Part shown: positions 1 through 12,700 of the stretch, one piece after another | Position numbering within the stretch: the stretch's first letter is position 1 | How the letters are laid out: the number at the start of each line of letters is the position of its first letter | From: Pseudomonas mendocina | GTDB taxonomy: Bacteria; Pseudomonadota; Gammaproteobacteria; Pseudomonadales; Pseudomonadaceae | Direction: 5' to 3' | Length of the DNA stretch: 64,000 nucleotides | Assembly (NCBI GenBank): GCA_037482215.1 | Contig: CP148074.1 | Coordinates: 4,340,001-4,404,000, forward strand | Translations under genes and position numbers: made by a program | Notes under the pieces: generated by a model | Seen by the model: only the letters and a program-made list of their open reading frames with translations | Told to the model about the DNA's origin: nothing | The model's database searches: none

Positions 1-135
1 TTGAAGCGACATTTTCAGGAAGGCCTAAACGCTTTATAAAACGCCCAAAACCATCACTTAACGCCTCAGCAGTAACAGCCTCTGGAAAGTCCCCTTTCAA
101 ATAACCAGATAATAATGATGCGAAAAAGGGGACAG
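1..135 (-). pseudogene. possible tyrosine-recombinase fragment, runs off the left edge
   Basis: Reading leftward on the minus strand, one frame stays open from about 135 to base 1 and ends in EALSDGFGRFIKRLGLPENV. The spacing and chemistry resemble the stretch just before the catalytic HxLRHT box of phage-type integrases, which would lie outside the window. No start codon or N-terminal domain is present: the upstream sequence is the GGGACAGATTTATTT repeat. If real, it is a decapitated gene remnant. The homology is judged by eye on about 35 residues and is weak, so it could also be a chance open frame. Confidence 0.22.
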
Positions 136-185
136 ATTTATTTATTCACGCTTTCACCGCCAGAAAAATAAATCTGTCCCCTTTT
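124..185. repeat. perfect 20-bp inverted repeat (GGGGACAGATTTATTT type)
   Basis: The left arm at 124-143 (AAAAGGGGACAGATTTATTT) is the exact reverse complement of the right arm at 166-185, with a 22-base spacer. Such hairpins are often found near REP-associated tyrosine transposases, and a transposase remnant is directly fused to the right arm here. A third, single copy lies at 401-416. The element could be the end of a mobile hairpin or a REP-like target. Confidence 0.8.
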
Positions 186-331
186 CTCGCGAAGACATCC
201 TTCAACTCTCGCAGGTCAGTAATGTACCGCTGATAATCCTCCTCATCAGCAAACACCACTTGCCTGTTGTGCCCTCGCTGAACCACATGATGTGGATAGT
301 TTGGCAAAACGATACGCCCCATCCTTGGCAT
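146..331 (-). pseudogene. REP-associated tyrosine transposase (RAYT/Y1 type), 5' fragment
   Basis: The first 46 or so residues (MPRMGRIVLPNYPHHVVQRG, then HNRQVVFADEEDYQRYITDL) are the typical N-terminus of Y1_Tnp/RAYT transposases, which are normally 150-300 residues long. The start is placed at 331 because a GAGGAGG ribosome-binding site precedes it. An ATG two codons further upstream is possible. Homology stops after LRELKDVF, exactly where the frame enters the right arm of the 124-185 inverted repeat, and a stop follows 15 codons later. The HUH motif and catalytic tyrosine are therefore missing, and the product cannot be an active transposase. Confidence 0.75.
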
Positions 332-386
332 AACCACCTCCTCACTTGAGGCCTTCAGCTTAGACGGGCTATGAATAATTTATCCT

Positions 387-572
387 TCATATTTTTCTGG
401 AAAATAAATCTGTCCCATTTCTCTTAAATATTTGGCCATACCCAAGATCGTCCCAATTATCACGCAATATTCGCCAGTCAGTAGCATTTGTACGAACAAC
501 ACCTGTCCTCGTCGTACCTGAAGACGCAACAGGCGTGGGCGGCACAACTTCGCCAGTTGCTTTTGGACCAAC
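387..572 (-). pseudogene. orphan CdiA/Rhs C-terminal toxin fragment, truncated
   Basis: A frame with no start codon begins right after a stop, 5 bases past the cdiI stop, and reads VGPKATGEVVPPTPVASSG, then TTRTGVVRTNATDWRILRDN, WDDLGYGQI. The proline-rich linker followed by a TNAxDWRxxRDxWDxxGYGxI segment resembles the beginning of toxin domains found at the ends of Rhs and CdiA proteins, recalled as HNH/endonuclease-like. The homology breaks off where the frame enters a copy of the GGGACAGATTTATTT repeat, and TGA follows. This is best read as a displaced, decayed toxin module from an earlier cdiA tail. It cannot be expressed as it stands. Confidence 0.55.
401..416. repeat. third copy of the GGGACAGATTTATTT repeat
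   Basis: AAAATAAATCTGTCCC repeats the core of the right arm of the 124-185 inverted repeat in the same orientation. It overlaps the 3' end of the orphan toxin fragment. Confidence 0.7.
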
Positions 573-576
573 TTAA

Positions 577-798
577 TTATAGCTGTTGTAAATTTTTAAC
601 TGCCTGACTCAACATAGACATAAATTCTTCAAGCTCAAAACTCCACTTCCCGCCTTCAGCAGGCGGGTATATTTCGATTTCAACTGGTCTTCCTGGTTCG
701 TGGGATACTTCAGCTAGTTGATCAGTTCCCAACCAGATTTCGAAAACCAAATTTTCTCGATCTGGAGGGCTACTCATCAAAGAGGTTAGATGTGTCAT
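577..798 (-). CDS. cdiI: candidate CDI immunity protein
   Basis: This encodes a 73-residue acidic protein with no signal peptide or membrane segment, so it is probably cytosolic. Its ATG overlaps the cdiA stop codon (ATGA, 795-798), the usual coupling between a CdiA toxin tail and its cognate immunity gene. The sequence (MTHLTSLMSSPPDRENLVFE, then a core rich in E/D and W around EIYPPAEGGKWSFELEEF) does not match a named immunity family that I can recall with certainty. Its role as inhibitor of the CdiA C-terminal toxin is inferred from position, size and acidity. The decayed orphan toxin starts 5 bases beyond its stop, which suggests this is the boundary where toxin/immunity cassettes are exchanged. 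Confidence 0.7.
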   Translation of the reverse strand: MTHLTSLMSSPPDRENLVFEIWLGTDQLAEVSHEPGRPVEIEIYPPAEGGKWSFELEEFMSMLSQAVKNLQQL

Positions 799-3700
799 GG
801 CTTCGGCGGCTCCAACAGACCAATAAATTTCCCACTAGCATCGTAGCGAAGCCCCCTTCCGTCGGGAGCAACTACATCCATAACTTTCCCAAACCTCCCG
901 GTGTCTTTGTAGGTTATGGTCGACGCGGGATTACTCAAAATATCATCAGCTATTTTTTGACCTTGAGCATTGATTTCGGAAGGACTCCCTTTAACGCTAG
1001 GGAATGCGCTACCTTCTCGGCTGCCATGCTTCTGGAGCGCTCGGCCAGCTAGTGAAAGCTGCCCTGATTTATCCGCGGGGTCCAACACTTTTCCCGCACT
1101 AGACAAATCATCAATGGTTTTCCCTGCCAACGAGCGGCCTTTTGCCCCCACGCCTTTCCAATACTCTACCGCCTTCTCAAACTGACTAATACCCGCGGGA
1201 GTAGGTGTTCCTGCCGGCCTCACATACGACTGGGATTTCCCACCAACAGCTCCGCCCGCAATCAAGGAGAACCGGTCCATGCTCGGAGCCCATTCCCCGA
1301 TCACATCGCTCAGGTGCACATAGCTGGTCAACGCTCGCTCGACCAGCGTGGCTTTGTAGCCCTCGCAGGTTGAGGTCGAGCATTGCATGGCCATCAACGC
1401 GTCAAGGCTGCCGGCAACCTGGTCTCTGCGATACTTCGCCATCATGGACCCGCTGGTCGTCATAGCGACGTCGAACAGTTCCTGGCTTTCAGCGTCATAA
1501 CCGCCACTGATCCACTTTTGTTCCTGACATTTCCCAGCATCCACCCCAGTGCACGAGGCCATGTCTTGGTCGAGGGATTTAACGTCCGGATGTTCTAGGT
1601 AGTTATATTGCGTTGAATTCTTAGCAACCCAAGATCCAACCTGCATATCCTTCTCATCACCGCCCTGTGCGGTTGCCGTAAGCACCCCAAGTACTTGCGA
1701 ATTCATCACGAGCAGACTTTTCTTCTGCTCCGGATCCATTTTTCCATACCAGTCAGAAAGGCTGTCAACCAGCGCCTCGTTAGCCCCAGCGGCTAACGCG
1801 CCTGTCTTGAAGTCACCACCTGCAGCTTCAGCAGCAAGACCACCAACAATTGCATGTAAACCTATCTTGGCAGGGCTTCCGTTTTTAAGGTCCCACCTGT
1901 TGGGGGCTGATATATCACCAGCCCAGTTGAAACCAGCAGCGGCAAAAGTACTTGCAAGACTTGCACGTAAAACATTGCTTACTGTGCTATCTCCCCCGAG
2001 AGCACGATCAAGGACAGTTGATGTTCCGTTTTGCAATAGCTGATTGCCCGCAAAGCGTCCAATACCCTCAACACTAGAAAGATCAACCTTGACCTCGCCG
2101 GTTAAGGGATTGGTCTTCGTCTGGAGCATGCCATCAAATAGTCCGGTGGTGAGTCCAGCGGTTGCTCCACTTACCAAGTAACCACGAACAGCTTCAGTGG
2201 ATGTAACATCTTTAACTACAGCCCCCAAATTGCCGCGGTTGTTAATCGTGCTAGTAGCGGCATTCGAGGCGACGGAGCTTGCAACGGTATTTGCAGCGGC
2301 AGCCTGCCAACTACCTTGCGCAGCTCCCACCATGCTTGATCCTGCCCCCCAGGTCAGGTAAGTGACAATAATCGCGATCACAATCATCGCCGGGCCACCT
2401 AGCCCTGAGTGGCTCTTGCTCCAGCTGTCATGCAGCTCGCGTACTTGCCGCCAGTCCACATCGCCACGGGCTTCGGCCTCTTTCAACCAAGCAAGACTAG
2501 GATCAGCCTTCACCATTGCATCAATGCTTTGGCTTACGGTTTGCTGGTTGATCTGCTTAACGTCGATTTTCAGTCCGCCGACCGCGTTAATCAGCACTTC
2601 ACCTTGGGCAGTGAGCTGGCTCTGGCGCAAGGTTTCATCAACCCTGCCCTTGTCTTTCATGCTGCTCCATGCCCAACTGTTTTTGCTTTTGTTGTGGCTT
2701 TCCTGGCTTTGGTCCTTAACCCCCTCAAAGGTCACTGCACCGCCGCTGGTGATGTTGATGTCCTCACCACTATCCAGCTTGGCAGCCTGGTAGAGCTGGT
2801 CACCGCCACTGACCAGGTTCAGGTTTCCACCCGTGGTGATTTCACTGCCTACGTTGGTGACTTTGGTCACTTCATCACGGCGGAAGCTCTTGCGACCCCA
2901 TGAGCCCTTTTTCTTTTTCTGGTACAGCGAGTACTCATAATCTTCCGCACTGAGCAGCGCCAGACTCTCACCGGCTACAAGGTAGGCATCTTCGCCTGCC
3001 TTGATATCGCTGGCTTGCAGGATCAGGTTCTCATCCGTGCGGATATTTACGCTGCCACCTGCTGTGATTTCTGTCGATTGCTGTTCGACACTGTCGTTCT
3101 GACGGGTGACTTTTTTGCGTTTCGAATAGGAGTGCTCTTCGTTAGCAGCAGAGGTCAACAGCGTGTTGCGTCCGGCATCAAAGTCGATATCCCTTGTGGC
3201 GGTTATATCGCTGGCCACAACGGCGATATCTCGCCCGGCTCCGATGACGATGTCGCGCCCGGACTGAAGCTCTGAACCGATCTGCCGGATACGCTCCTCA
3301 CGATTGTTTTTGCCAATGCTCTGCTGCTCAGTGGTTTCCGCCGAGGTGATGGCAACGTCACGTCCTGCCGTTATGCGCATGTCACTGCCGCTGCTAAGCA
3401 CGCTGCCAACGTTGCCGACATCCCGCCCGGCCACAAGCGTCAGGCGCTCAGCTGCCTCAATACGCGCGGCACTGTCGGCAATGTCTTGCACGTTCTGGCG
3501 GTTGCCAGTAGTGGTCTCATAACGGGAGACAGTGCGTTCGTTGATGATGTCGCCGGTCAGTGCGGTGAGGCTTACGTCACGTCCTGCAATCACGCCACCT
3601 TGGCTGTTGCGGATCGTGTCACTGGCGAGCAGGCTTAGGCGGTTGTCTGCTTCGATCAGGCCGCTGTTACTGATGTTATTGCCGACAGCGTTGAGGTTGT

Positions 3701-6700
3701 TGGACGCACGCAGGGTACCGCTGTTCTTCAGCTCACCTCCGCTGATCAGGTTGAGGTCGCGCCCCTGAATCAACGCACCGTTTGGAGCCAGACGTCCCTC
3801 TGCCTGTGCCAGGTAAAGCACCGGCACCAGGACTTTTTCGCCATTAACCTCTTGTTCTTCAAGCCAGACGATGTCGTGGGTCAGTGCAGCTATCTGTTCC
3901 GCACTGAGGCTAACGCCAACAGAGAGGTTCAGCTTTTCTTTGCTGGCGATTGCGTTGTTCATCAAGTAGCGGAAGGTGGCTTCGTCAGAGTCTGCCCCTG
4001 CAAGGAAGCGTTGCCCGGTACGGGAAACGATGGCTTCACGGATCAGGCGCTGCTCATACAGGCCATCGCCCAGGCGCTTCTGGGCCACATCGGGGTTATT
4101 ACCAAGCCCCCCCAACAGGTAATCGGAGCTGAGGAACTGTTTGAGGTTGGTCAGCTCCGGATTGGTTTCGATCAGGTATTTGCTGCTATGGGCTGGCATA
4201 GCAGTACTGAGGAAGTTTTTCGCACTCACTAATACCGGGACATTTAGCTGGCCCTTGTCTTGATTAATCGGATGCTGTCTGCCGTTCTCTGGGACAATTT
4301 GCCAGGCAGAACCTGAAAGGGTCGGGTTTTGCGGTAATAGATTGCCACCTGCGTTCGCGCCGATATCTGCGCCACGCCCTACAGCAACAGTCGAAGCAGA
4401 AAGTGGTCCATCTTGCGGTAAGGTGTAATCGCCTTTTGGCCTGACGTTTGCTCCAGTATCTGGTCCTGCCGCAACCGTAACTGCAGAGCCGGACTCCACT
4501 TTAAATTTTGACAGTTCGTGGCTGGTATTGATGCCGACAGTAGCTCCGCTCACAGTTCCGCGCTCAACGGCCGCAATGGACGATCGTCCGTTGAGCGACG
4601 ATGCTCCCTGGCCACTCAAACGGAACAAACCATTTTCACCTTGCGGTAAAGCAAACCCCGGTAATGCCAGCGGGTTGACCTGTTTTTGAGCGAGATCTGG
4701 CGGTAATTGAGGGTTGAGTTTGACGACAAAAGTCTTGCCGGTTCCGGACGTGTTTGTATTGCCTACACGGCTAGCTCCGCCTTTGTAGTTTGCACTCTCA
4801 TTAATGACGCTGTTTTCAAGGCTTTGGGTGGCGTTGATGGTGACGTTACCGCCGGCTTGGACAACAGCGTAGTGGCCTTCGCTTCCTGGAGTGACACGTT
4901 CTACATCGCTGACTAGCCGACCGTAGCTGGCTAACTTCCAGGGTGCAGGCGCGAGTGCATCCGGATTGTATTTGGAAGACTTAGGGTCATTGGCCTGGTT
5001 GTATTGGGCCATGTCACCGCCCATAAAACGCTCGACCGTTCCATCTGTTACCTGCCAGTTGTAGACGCGAACCCGCTCCACATCACCAGCGACAGCCCCT
5101 TGGTTAACGAATTGGAACGCATTGGCGGTAATGTTACGCGCCGCTGTGATGCTACTTCTCTGGTTGGTAAGTCCCCCCCCCTCGAAGATAAAGTCCCTGC
5201 CAGCGGAGATAAAGGCAGAGGGTGAGTCTTCAGTGATTGTATTCTTGTAAGTCTCTTTCAGTGTGAAATCGACATTGTAGTTATCTCCACCGCAGTCATA
5301 GCAGCGCATGGTGATGACACCAGAGGCAGGCTTACGCTCAGCTGCAAACTTCTCACTACGATTGGTCAAGGCCCAGGTACGAATCGAAAGATCACCGGAG
5401 CTTTCCAGCGTCGCAGAAATGTTCTCAACAGAAGCCTGCCCATCGATCGCACCTTCACGACCGATACGCAGATCGCCGAGGCTGTAGATATCTGCATAGA
5501 AGTTAGTAAGTCGGTCAACGTCGAGCACCATATTGGTGCCGCTGAAGATCAGGCCATTCTGGTTACGCAGGTTTGGGGCATTGATCCTCAGTTGTTGGGC
5601 GGCCCCTAGCGTGCCGTAGTTGTTCAGGGTTCCGGCATTTACCAGCATGTCCCCGGCTGAGGTCAGCTTGCCATCGTTGGTAAGCAGGCTCCGCCCCCCT
5701 ACAGTGGTCTGACCTGCACCGCTAATACTGGCGGTATTGGCGATATCCACCACATTAGCGTTCAAGGTCAGGCTGCCCAGACTTGTGAGCCTACCCGCAC
5801 TGCTGTACTTGCCCGAAAGATTAATGCTGATGCTGCCATCACTGGCAAGCAGTCCGTCGTTCGACCAGTTATTGCCTGTTCCAGTGATCGACTCACGGGC
5901 CAACAATTGCCCGCTGCCAGTCTGGCTAAACTCTCCAATGTCCAGCACCAGCTTACCGGCCTGAAGCACACTGCTGTTTTGCCAACTTGCTGCACGGATA
6001 TTGAGCAGACCGTTGCTGGTAAGGTTGCCACCAGCCTGAGTTACGAGAGCAGAACCCAAGCCAAATGTGCCGGTCCCGGTGTGAAGCACACGACCGCCCG
6101 CATTATTGAAGCTGCCGATTTGCAGATCCAGGTCTTGGTTGGCGGTTTCTACAACGCCGTAGGCGTTATTCAATCCACCACTTGCGATAAGGCGGGTTTT
6201 CCCGGCCGTTCCCAATGCTCTCAGGTTACCGACCACGTTATTGATCTGGCTGGCGCGCAGCTGCAGATCGCTTTCACTTTCCAACTGACCAAACTGGTTG
6301 TTGAGTATGCCTGACAGGCCAAAGTCGATACGACCGGCCCCGACCTTACCGCCTTGTCCCAAGGCTGCACCTTGGTTGAGGAACTGTTGACCTGCGACAG
6401 ACAGCAAACCACTAGCGTAGAGCCCCCCACCTTGGTTATCGAAATCAGTCGTATTGACCCGTGCTTCTCCCGCAAGCGCAGAGATAAAACCCTTGTGGTT
6501 ACGCACGCCGCCAGTTGCCTGAACCTCAAGCGATTTTGCCTGCGCGGTACCTGCATTGTTATTGAACAGGCCGGTTACCAGCTTGAGTAACCCTTTACTG
6601 CTGCTCAGTACACCAGCGTTGCTGTTATCAAATGATGTGCTTTCAAGGTCGAGCTTGCCGGTCTGGCTTTCCACCCGACCACCTTGGTTATTAATAGCTC

Positions 6701-9700
6701 CAGTAAGGCGCACAAGACTATCGCCCTGGCTCAGTAACGTACCGGCTTGGTTATTAAGGCTACCGGCTTGTACATCGAGGCTGCCTGCCTTGCTGTAGAT
6801 CAAACCATCGCGCTGGTTCTGCAAGGTGCCTTTGTTCAGACGTAGCAGCAGATTCCCTTGGCTTGCCAGAGTGCCTTTCTGGCTGTTATTCAGGCTATTG
6901 GCCGTAAGCGTGAGCAAGCCTTTACTGATCAGTTGCCCCGCGCTGTTATCCACATTATTGGCGACCAGCAGCAGGTTTCCGGCACTGGCCAGTTGTCCAT
7001 TCTGGATGTTAGTCAGGCTACCCTGCAGGTTGAGGTCTAGTGTGCTCTGGCTACTGAGCAATCCAGCGCTGTTGTTCAAGCTCTGAGCTTGCAGCTGGAT
7101 ACGCTGGGCATTGATTTGACCATTCTGGTTTTCAATCTGAGCCGTCTTCTGATTCAGCTCCAGAGTCTTTTTCGCAGATATCAGGCCATTCTGGGTGTTG
7201 TTGAGTTTGCCTACTATGTTGAGGTCAATATCACCCTCAGTTGAGACAATCCCATTGGCGTTATTAAGACTGGCGGCTGCAAGTGTCTGTTTGCCCAGAC
7301 TCACCATCGCGCCCTGATTACTATTATCGAGGGCACCTGCCAGCTTAATGTCGAGAGCACCTTCTTTACTTGAAAGCGTACCGGATGCACTGTTGTTGAG
7401 GCTTGTACCTTTAACAGACAACCCTTGCCAACCTGAAAGAAGGCCCTGGCCACTGTTGTCCAGATCATCCACATTCAGTTGTAAGTGCTCAGAACTGATG
7501 ATCCGTCCCTGTTGGCTGTTGTCGATAGATTTGGCCAGCAGACTGAAGCTCTGCTGACTGGATATCTCGCCTTTTTTACTGTTATTCAGTACTCGCAGAT
7601 TTTCGATACTGAGCGGGCCGCGTACACTGATAAGCCCGGCGCTGTTATCCAGATCCCCACCTTGCAGATCAAGGCTTAAACCCTTCTCTGTGATCAAGCG
7701 TCCCTGCCGCTGTATGAGCTGTTCAACCAGTAACTGCAGATCCCCTTTACTGGAAAGCTCACCACCGTCACTGGAATTCAACTGCTTGGCGGTGATGGTG
7801 AGAGCGCCCTCGCTTGTGATCAGTCCTGCAGGTTGGCCATTCACAAGAGCGCTGTTATTCAGGTTATCCGCAGAAACAGTCAAATTTTGCTTGCTGCTGA
7901 GGGCACCTGAGCGGTTATCAAGATCCGCACTGGTGATGTTCATGCCTGCCTGGCTGATCAGTTGGCCGCCTGAACGGTTGTCCAGCGTGCCTGTATTTAT
8001 TTCGAGATCAGCTTTGGCTGAGATGAGGCCCTGGTTATTGTTCTGCAATGTGCCGCTGGATGCCTTAAGCTCAGTTCCCGCAACGACATTCCCCTGATTC
8101 TGATTGTTAAAGATTCCCTTCAACTCAAGGTTGGTGTCGCCTCGGCTTACTAAGGTACCGCCATCACTGTTATTCAGGCTGTCGGCCACTACAGTCAAAT
8201 CAGCGCCAGCAGAGAGCACGCCTTTAAGACTGTTATCCAGAACTCTGGCAATACGTACCAACAGTGTTTCGCCACTGATCAGCCGTCCGCCCTGATTACT
8301 CAGTTCACTCGTCTGGAGTGTGAAGGCTTTTTGACTGGATAACTCCCCGCCCAGGCTGTTATCCACCGATGCGATCTGACGCAAAAGTAACGTTCCAGGC
8401 GTTGCTATCAGCCCCCGCTCGCGATTGGTCAGCACACCATTATTCAGGTCCAGAGTGATGCTGGTTTCACTAGTCAGCATCCCTTCTGCCTGCTGGCTCA
8501 AGGAGGTGAAGTTGGCGTCGATTGCACCCTTTGCAGCAATACGGCCTTTTTGGCTGTTATCTGCATTACCTGCCTTCAGTGTGATATCTGCGTTACTGGT
8601 AACGCTGCCCTGCTGGCTGTTATTGAGCTCTCCGGTATTGACCGTGACCACGCCTTTAGCACTGATAAGGCCTGAGTGACTGTTGTCGAGTTGGCTGCCT
8701 TGCAGGTTGAGCTGCCCATCCGCTAACAGCTTGCCGCTTTGGTTATTCAGCGCGCCTTGGCTGTTCAGCGTTAAATTGCCTGCACCGGAAAAACTGCCGG
8801 TTTGGTTGTTAATACTTGCTGCGTCAACGGTTATCCCACCTTCGCTGGTTAGCAAACCGTTTCGCTGGTTTTCCAGGCCGCCGCTAAGTACAACATCAAT
8901 TTGCTTTGCACTGCTGAGAAGGCCGCCATCTGTATTAACCAGCGAGTCACCCTTAAGGCTCAAGCCATCACGCCCCGCCAGGACACCCTTGGTTTGATTC
9001 AACAACCGAGCGACGGTCAGGGTTAGCCCACTGTCACCAATAACTGAACCGCCCTGGTTATTCAGCTGCTCAGCGGCGCTGAGACGTACAGTACCTTTAC
9101 TCGATAACTCCCCACCGCGGTTATCAAACAAGCGTGAACTGACTTGAATGCCCTGATTCGCGGAGATTTCTGCGTTCTGGTTATCAACCAAATCCGCCTT
9201 GAGCAGCAATGCACCTTGGCTAAGAAGACTACCTCCCTGCTGGATCAGAGATTTTTCGACCTCTGCAGTCAAATCCCCTTGGGCCGCTATCTGCCCCTGC
9301 GAGTTGTTGACCTCATCGGCCTTAAGGGCAAGCTTGCCATCGGCAACAATGCTGCCTGCGGCAGTATTGCTCAGCGTTTTGAGGCTAATGAGTGCCTCAC
9401 CTTTGCTGACTATTTTCCCCTTGTCAGCGTTATCCAATGTCGTGCTGGCAATGTTCAGGACTGTAACTGCGCTGACTGCCCCGCTCCGGTTATCAATTTG
9501 ACCAGCGTTCAGATTTAGCTCTGACTGGCTCGACAGCAAACCGTCTGCGCTGTTATCCAGGCTTGCGGTATCGAGGCGCTGGCTTCCCTGGCTGGCTATG
9601 CTGCCTGACTGACTGTTGTTGAGATGACCGGTGATATTTGCTGTCAGTGTCCCCTTACTGAGGAGAAGACCGTCCTGACTGTTGTCCAGACTGCCGCTGT

Positions 9701-12700
9701 CTACCTGCAAGTGCCCATCAGCCAAAATCTCGCCGCTGCGGTTATCAATACCACCCGCAATAACCTGGGTTTTCAGGCCTTGCAGCGTACCGCTTTGGTT
9801 GTTCACAGCCCCCTGAGTCTGAAGGACCAACTCACCCACACTGGAGAGCACTCCGGCCTGGTTCTCCAGCCGTGCCGTTTTAACACTGATACTGCCCGCG
9901 CTCAGCAGTCCTTGTCGCTGGTTGTCCAGCTCACCGGTCAGGGAAATGTCGATGCGTTGCTTACTGTTGAGGAGGCCGCCGTCACTGTTGTTGAGACTGT
10001 CAGCTACAAGCGTGACGCCATCTCGCCCTGCTAAAACCCCTTTGGCCTGATTCAGCAGACGCGCCACGGTCAGAGTCAGGCCATTATCACCAATGATTTG
10101 GCCGCTCTGGTTATTCAGCAGCTCACTCGCGTTGAGCAGAACAGCTCCCTTACTGGAAAGCTCACCGCCGCGGTTATCAAATGAGCGCGACTGAGTTTGA
10201 ATGCTCTTATTGGCAGCTATCTGTGCATTCTGGTTATCAATATGATCAGCCTTAAGCTGCAAGCCCCCCTGGCTAAGCAGCTTGCCGCCCTGTTGGGTCA
10301 GCCCCTTGGCAATCTCTGCGGTTAGATCGCCCTGAGCAGCTATCTGCCCCTGCGAATTGTTGACAGCATCAGCCTTGAGGGTGAGTTTTCCATCGCTGAC
10401 TATACTGCCTGAGGCCGTATTGCGCAGAGCCCCCAGAGTAAGCTGGGCATTACCTTTGCCACTCACCTGCCCTTCGTCACTGTTATCAAACGTTGCGGCA
10501 GCAATATCCAGCGTAGCACCAGCACCGATTGCACCGGTTCGGTTATCTATCTTGTCGAACTGCAGGCTCAGTTCCGCCTGACTCAGGAGCAGTCCATCGT
10601 CATGGTTGTCCAGCCCGTTGCCTGTCAAATGCAACTGGCTGTCAGACAAAATCTCTCCGTCACGGTTGTCGATATCAGTTGCATCAACCTGGACTTTGCC
10701 GCCTTTGAGGGCGCCACTCTGATTATTCACAGCCCCTAGGGACTGAAGTGTCAGTGTACCGGCACTGGAGATCACGCCCGCCTGATTGCCGAGGCGAGCT
10801 GTTTTTACAGTGATTGCTCCTGAACTAACCAGGGATCCTTCTTGCTGATTGTCCAGATCTCCGCTCAGGGTAACGTCGATGCGGCTCTTACTGTTGATGA
10901 GGCCGCCCTGGCTGTTGTTAAGGCTGTCAGCTACTAGCGTTAGTCCATCACGCCCTGCTAAGACCCCTTTGGCCTGATTCAACAAGCGCGCTACAGTCAA
11001 GCTCAGGCCAGAATCCCCAATAACCTTGCCACCTTGGTTATCCAGCTGTTCTGCAAGTTTAAGCTGTACGGCACCTTGGCTCGAAAGCACCCCGCCCCGG
11101 TTATCAATAGCACGCGCCTGGACTTGAATTCCCTGGTTCGCGACTATCTCTGCGCCCCGACTGTCAATCTGATCAGCCTTGAGCAGCAATGCCCCTTCGC
11201 TGAGCAACTTACCGCCTTGCTGGATAACCCCACCCGCAACCTCTGCCGTCAAATCTCCCTGTGCTGCGATTTGCCCCTTGGTGTTATTGACGTCACCGGC
11301 CTTCAACTTGAGCGTGCCATCACTGACGATGCTGCCTGCTGAGGTGTTGCTCAGCGTTTCAAGAGCAAGCTGGGTATTGCCCTTACTGTTAACCCTGCCT
11401 TTGTCACTGTTATCCAGCGCGGTGCTTGTAATAGTCAGGTTCTTACCAGCACTAATGCCTCCGGCTCGGTTATCAATCTGTCCTGCCTGGAGGGTTAACT
11501 CTGCCTGGCTCGAGATCAGGCCATCACGGCTGTTGTTTATGCTCCCGGCATCAATGTGCTGGCTCCCCTGACTGACCAAACTGCCTGATTGGCTATTGTT
11601 GATCGCCCCCAATACGTTAAGGGTCAGATTCTGCTTACTCGAAAGCACACCCTTCTGACTGTTGTCCAGACTGGCACTGGTCAGCTGAAAATGCTGCTCA
11701 GAAACAATTTCCCCTGAGCGGTTATTGATCGCTCCCGCGCTAATCCGGGCGGAAGCACCTTTTAAGCTCCCCCCCTGATTATCAAGACTCTGATCTGCTG
11801 AAAGTTTGAGTTCATTTCTGGCGGTGACTTTGGCCGCGCGATTATCCAACTGCGCAGTGCTGACTTTGATGTCAGCACCCGATAGCGCCCCCTTCTGATT
11901 ATCAATGGCCTGTTTGGCTTCAACAGCCAATTCACGCTCAGCCTGAATAAGCCCGTTTCGATTGTTCAACTGGCCTGCATTGATTCTTGTTTCTGTTCCT
12001 TTGAGGCCACCTGCTTGATTATTTAGCTGGCCACCGGCATTGATTTGCAGATCCCGGCTGGCTATGACACTGCCACCGTTGCGAATAGTCTGACCTGCGA
12101 GCGTCACATCTCCCTGAGCGTTACGGCTCAGATTGCTCTCAACTCCAGCTTCGATGATTCCAGCATTGCTGATCTGAGTTGCTTGTAAATTGATCTGATT
12201 ACGAGCGGCGAGGCTCTTTTGGTTATCCAGGCCCTTCTCACTCTTGATTTGGACCCGGCCTGCGGCATAGGTATTGCCCGTCAGTTCAACGGACTGGGCC
12301 GAGGCAAGCAAATTGCTCTGCGTCGATGCCTGAGCCAAGCTGAGCTTGCCACCTGCATCAATCTGAATATCACCTGCACTGGCTGCCATATTGCCGGCCA
12401 GTTTTACCCCGACTCCCTTCTCGGTGCCGACCAAGCGAATTGCTCCGGCATACATACCGCCCAAGGCACTTGAGTCGATGGCCAACTGCGGAGCATCTGC
12501 CGGATTGGCAGCACGCGGCGTCGCCGCCAGGGTCTTGGCATCTACGTCGTTTGCCCCGGCAATTATTGCAAGCTTGTTGGCGTTGATTTGCGCGTTGATC
12601 GTTGCGCTACGGGCAATCAGCTCAAAACTGTCGAGGTTACTGGCATCAATCCCTGCGCCTTCAACCACAACCTGCCCACCATCAACCTGATAGCGACTCA

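Noticed and set aside
380..571. Open frame on the minus strand starting with TTG and giving a 63-residue hydrophobic-looking protein
   Set aside because: It is in a different frame from the toxin-like sequence in the same DNA. It has no family resemblance, and its end is encoded by the GGGACAGATTTATTT repeat.
2362..2903. Plus-strand open frames of 143-164 codons, and many similar ones up to 13235
   Set aside because: They lie fully inside cdiA on the opposite strand, show low-complexity composition from the repeats, and lack ribosome sites.
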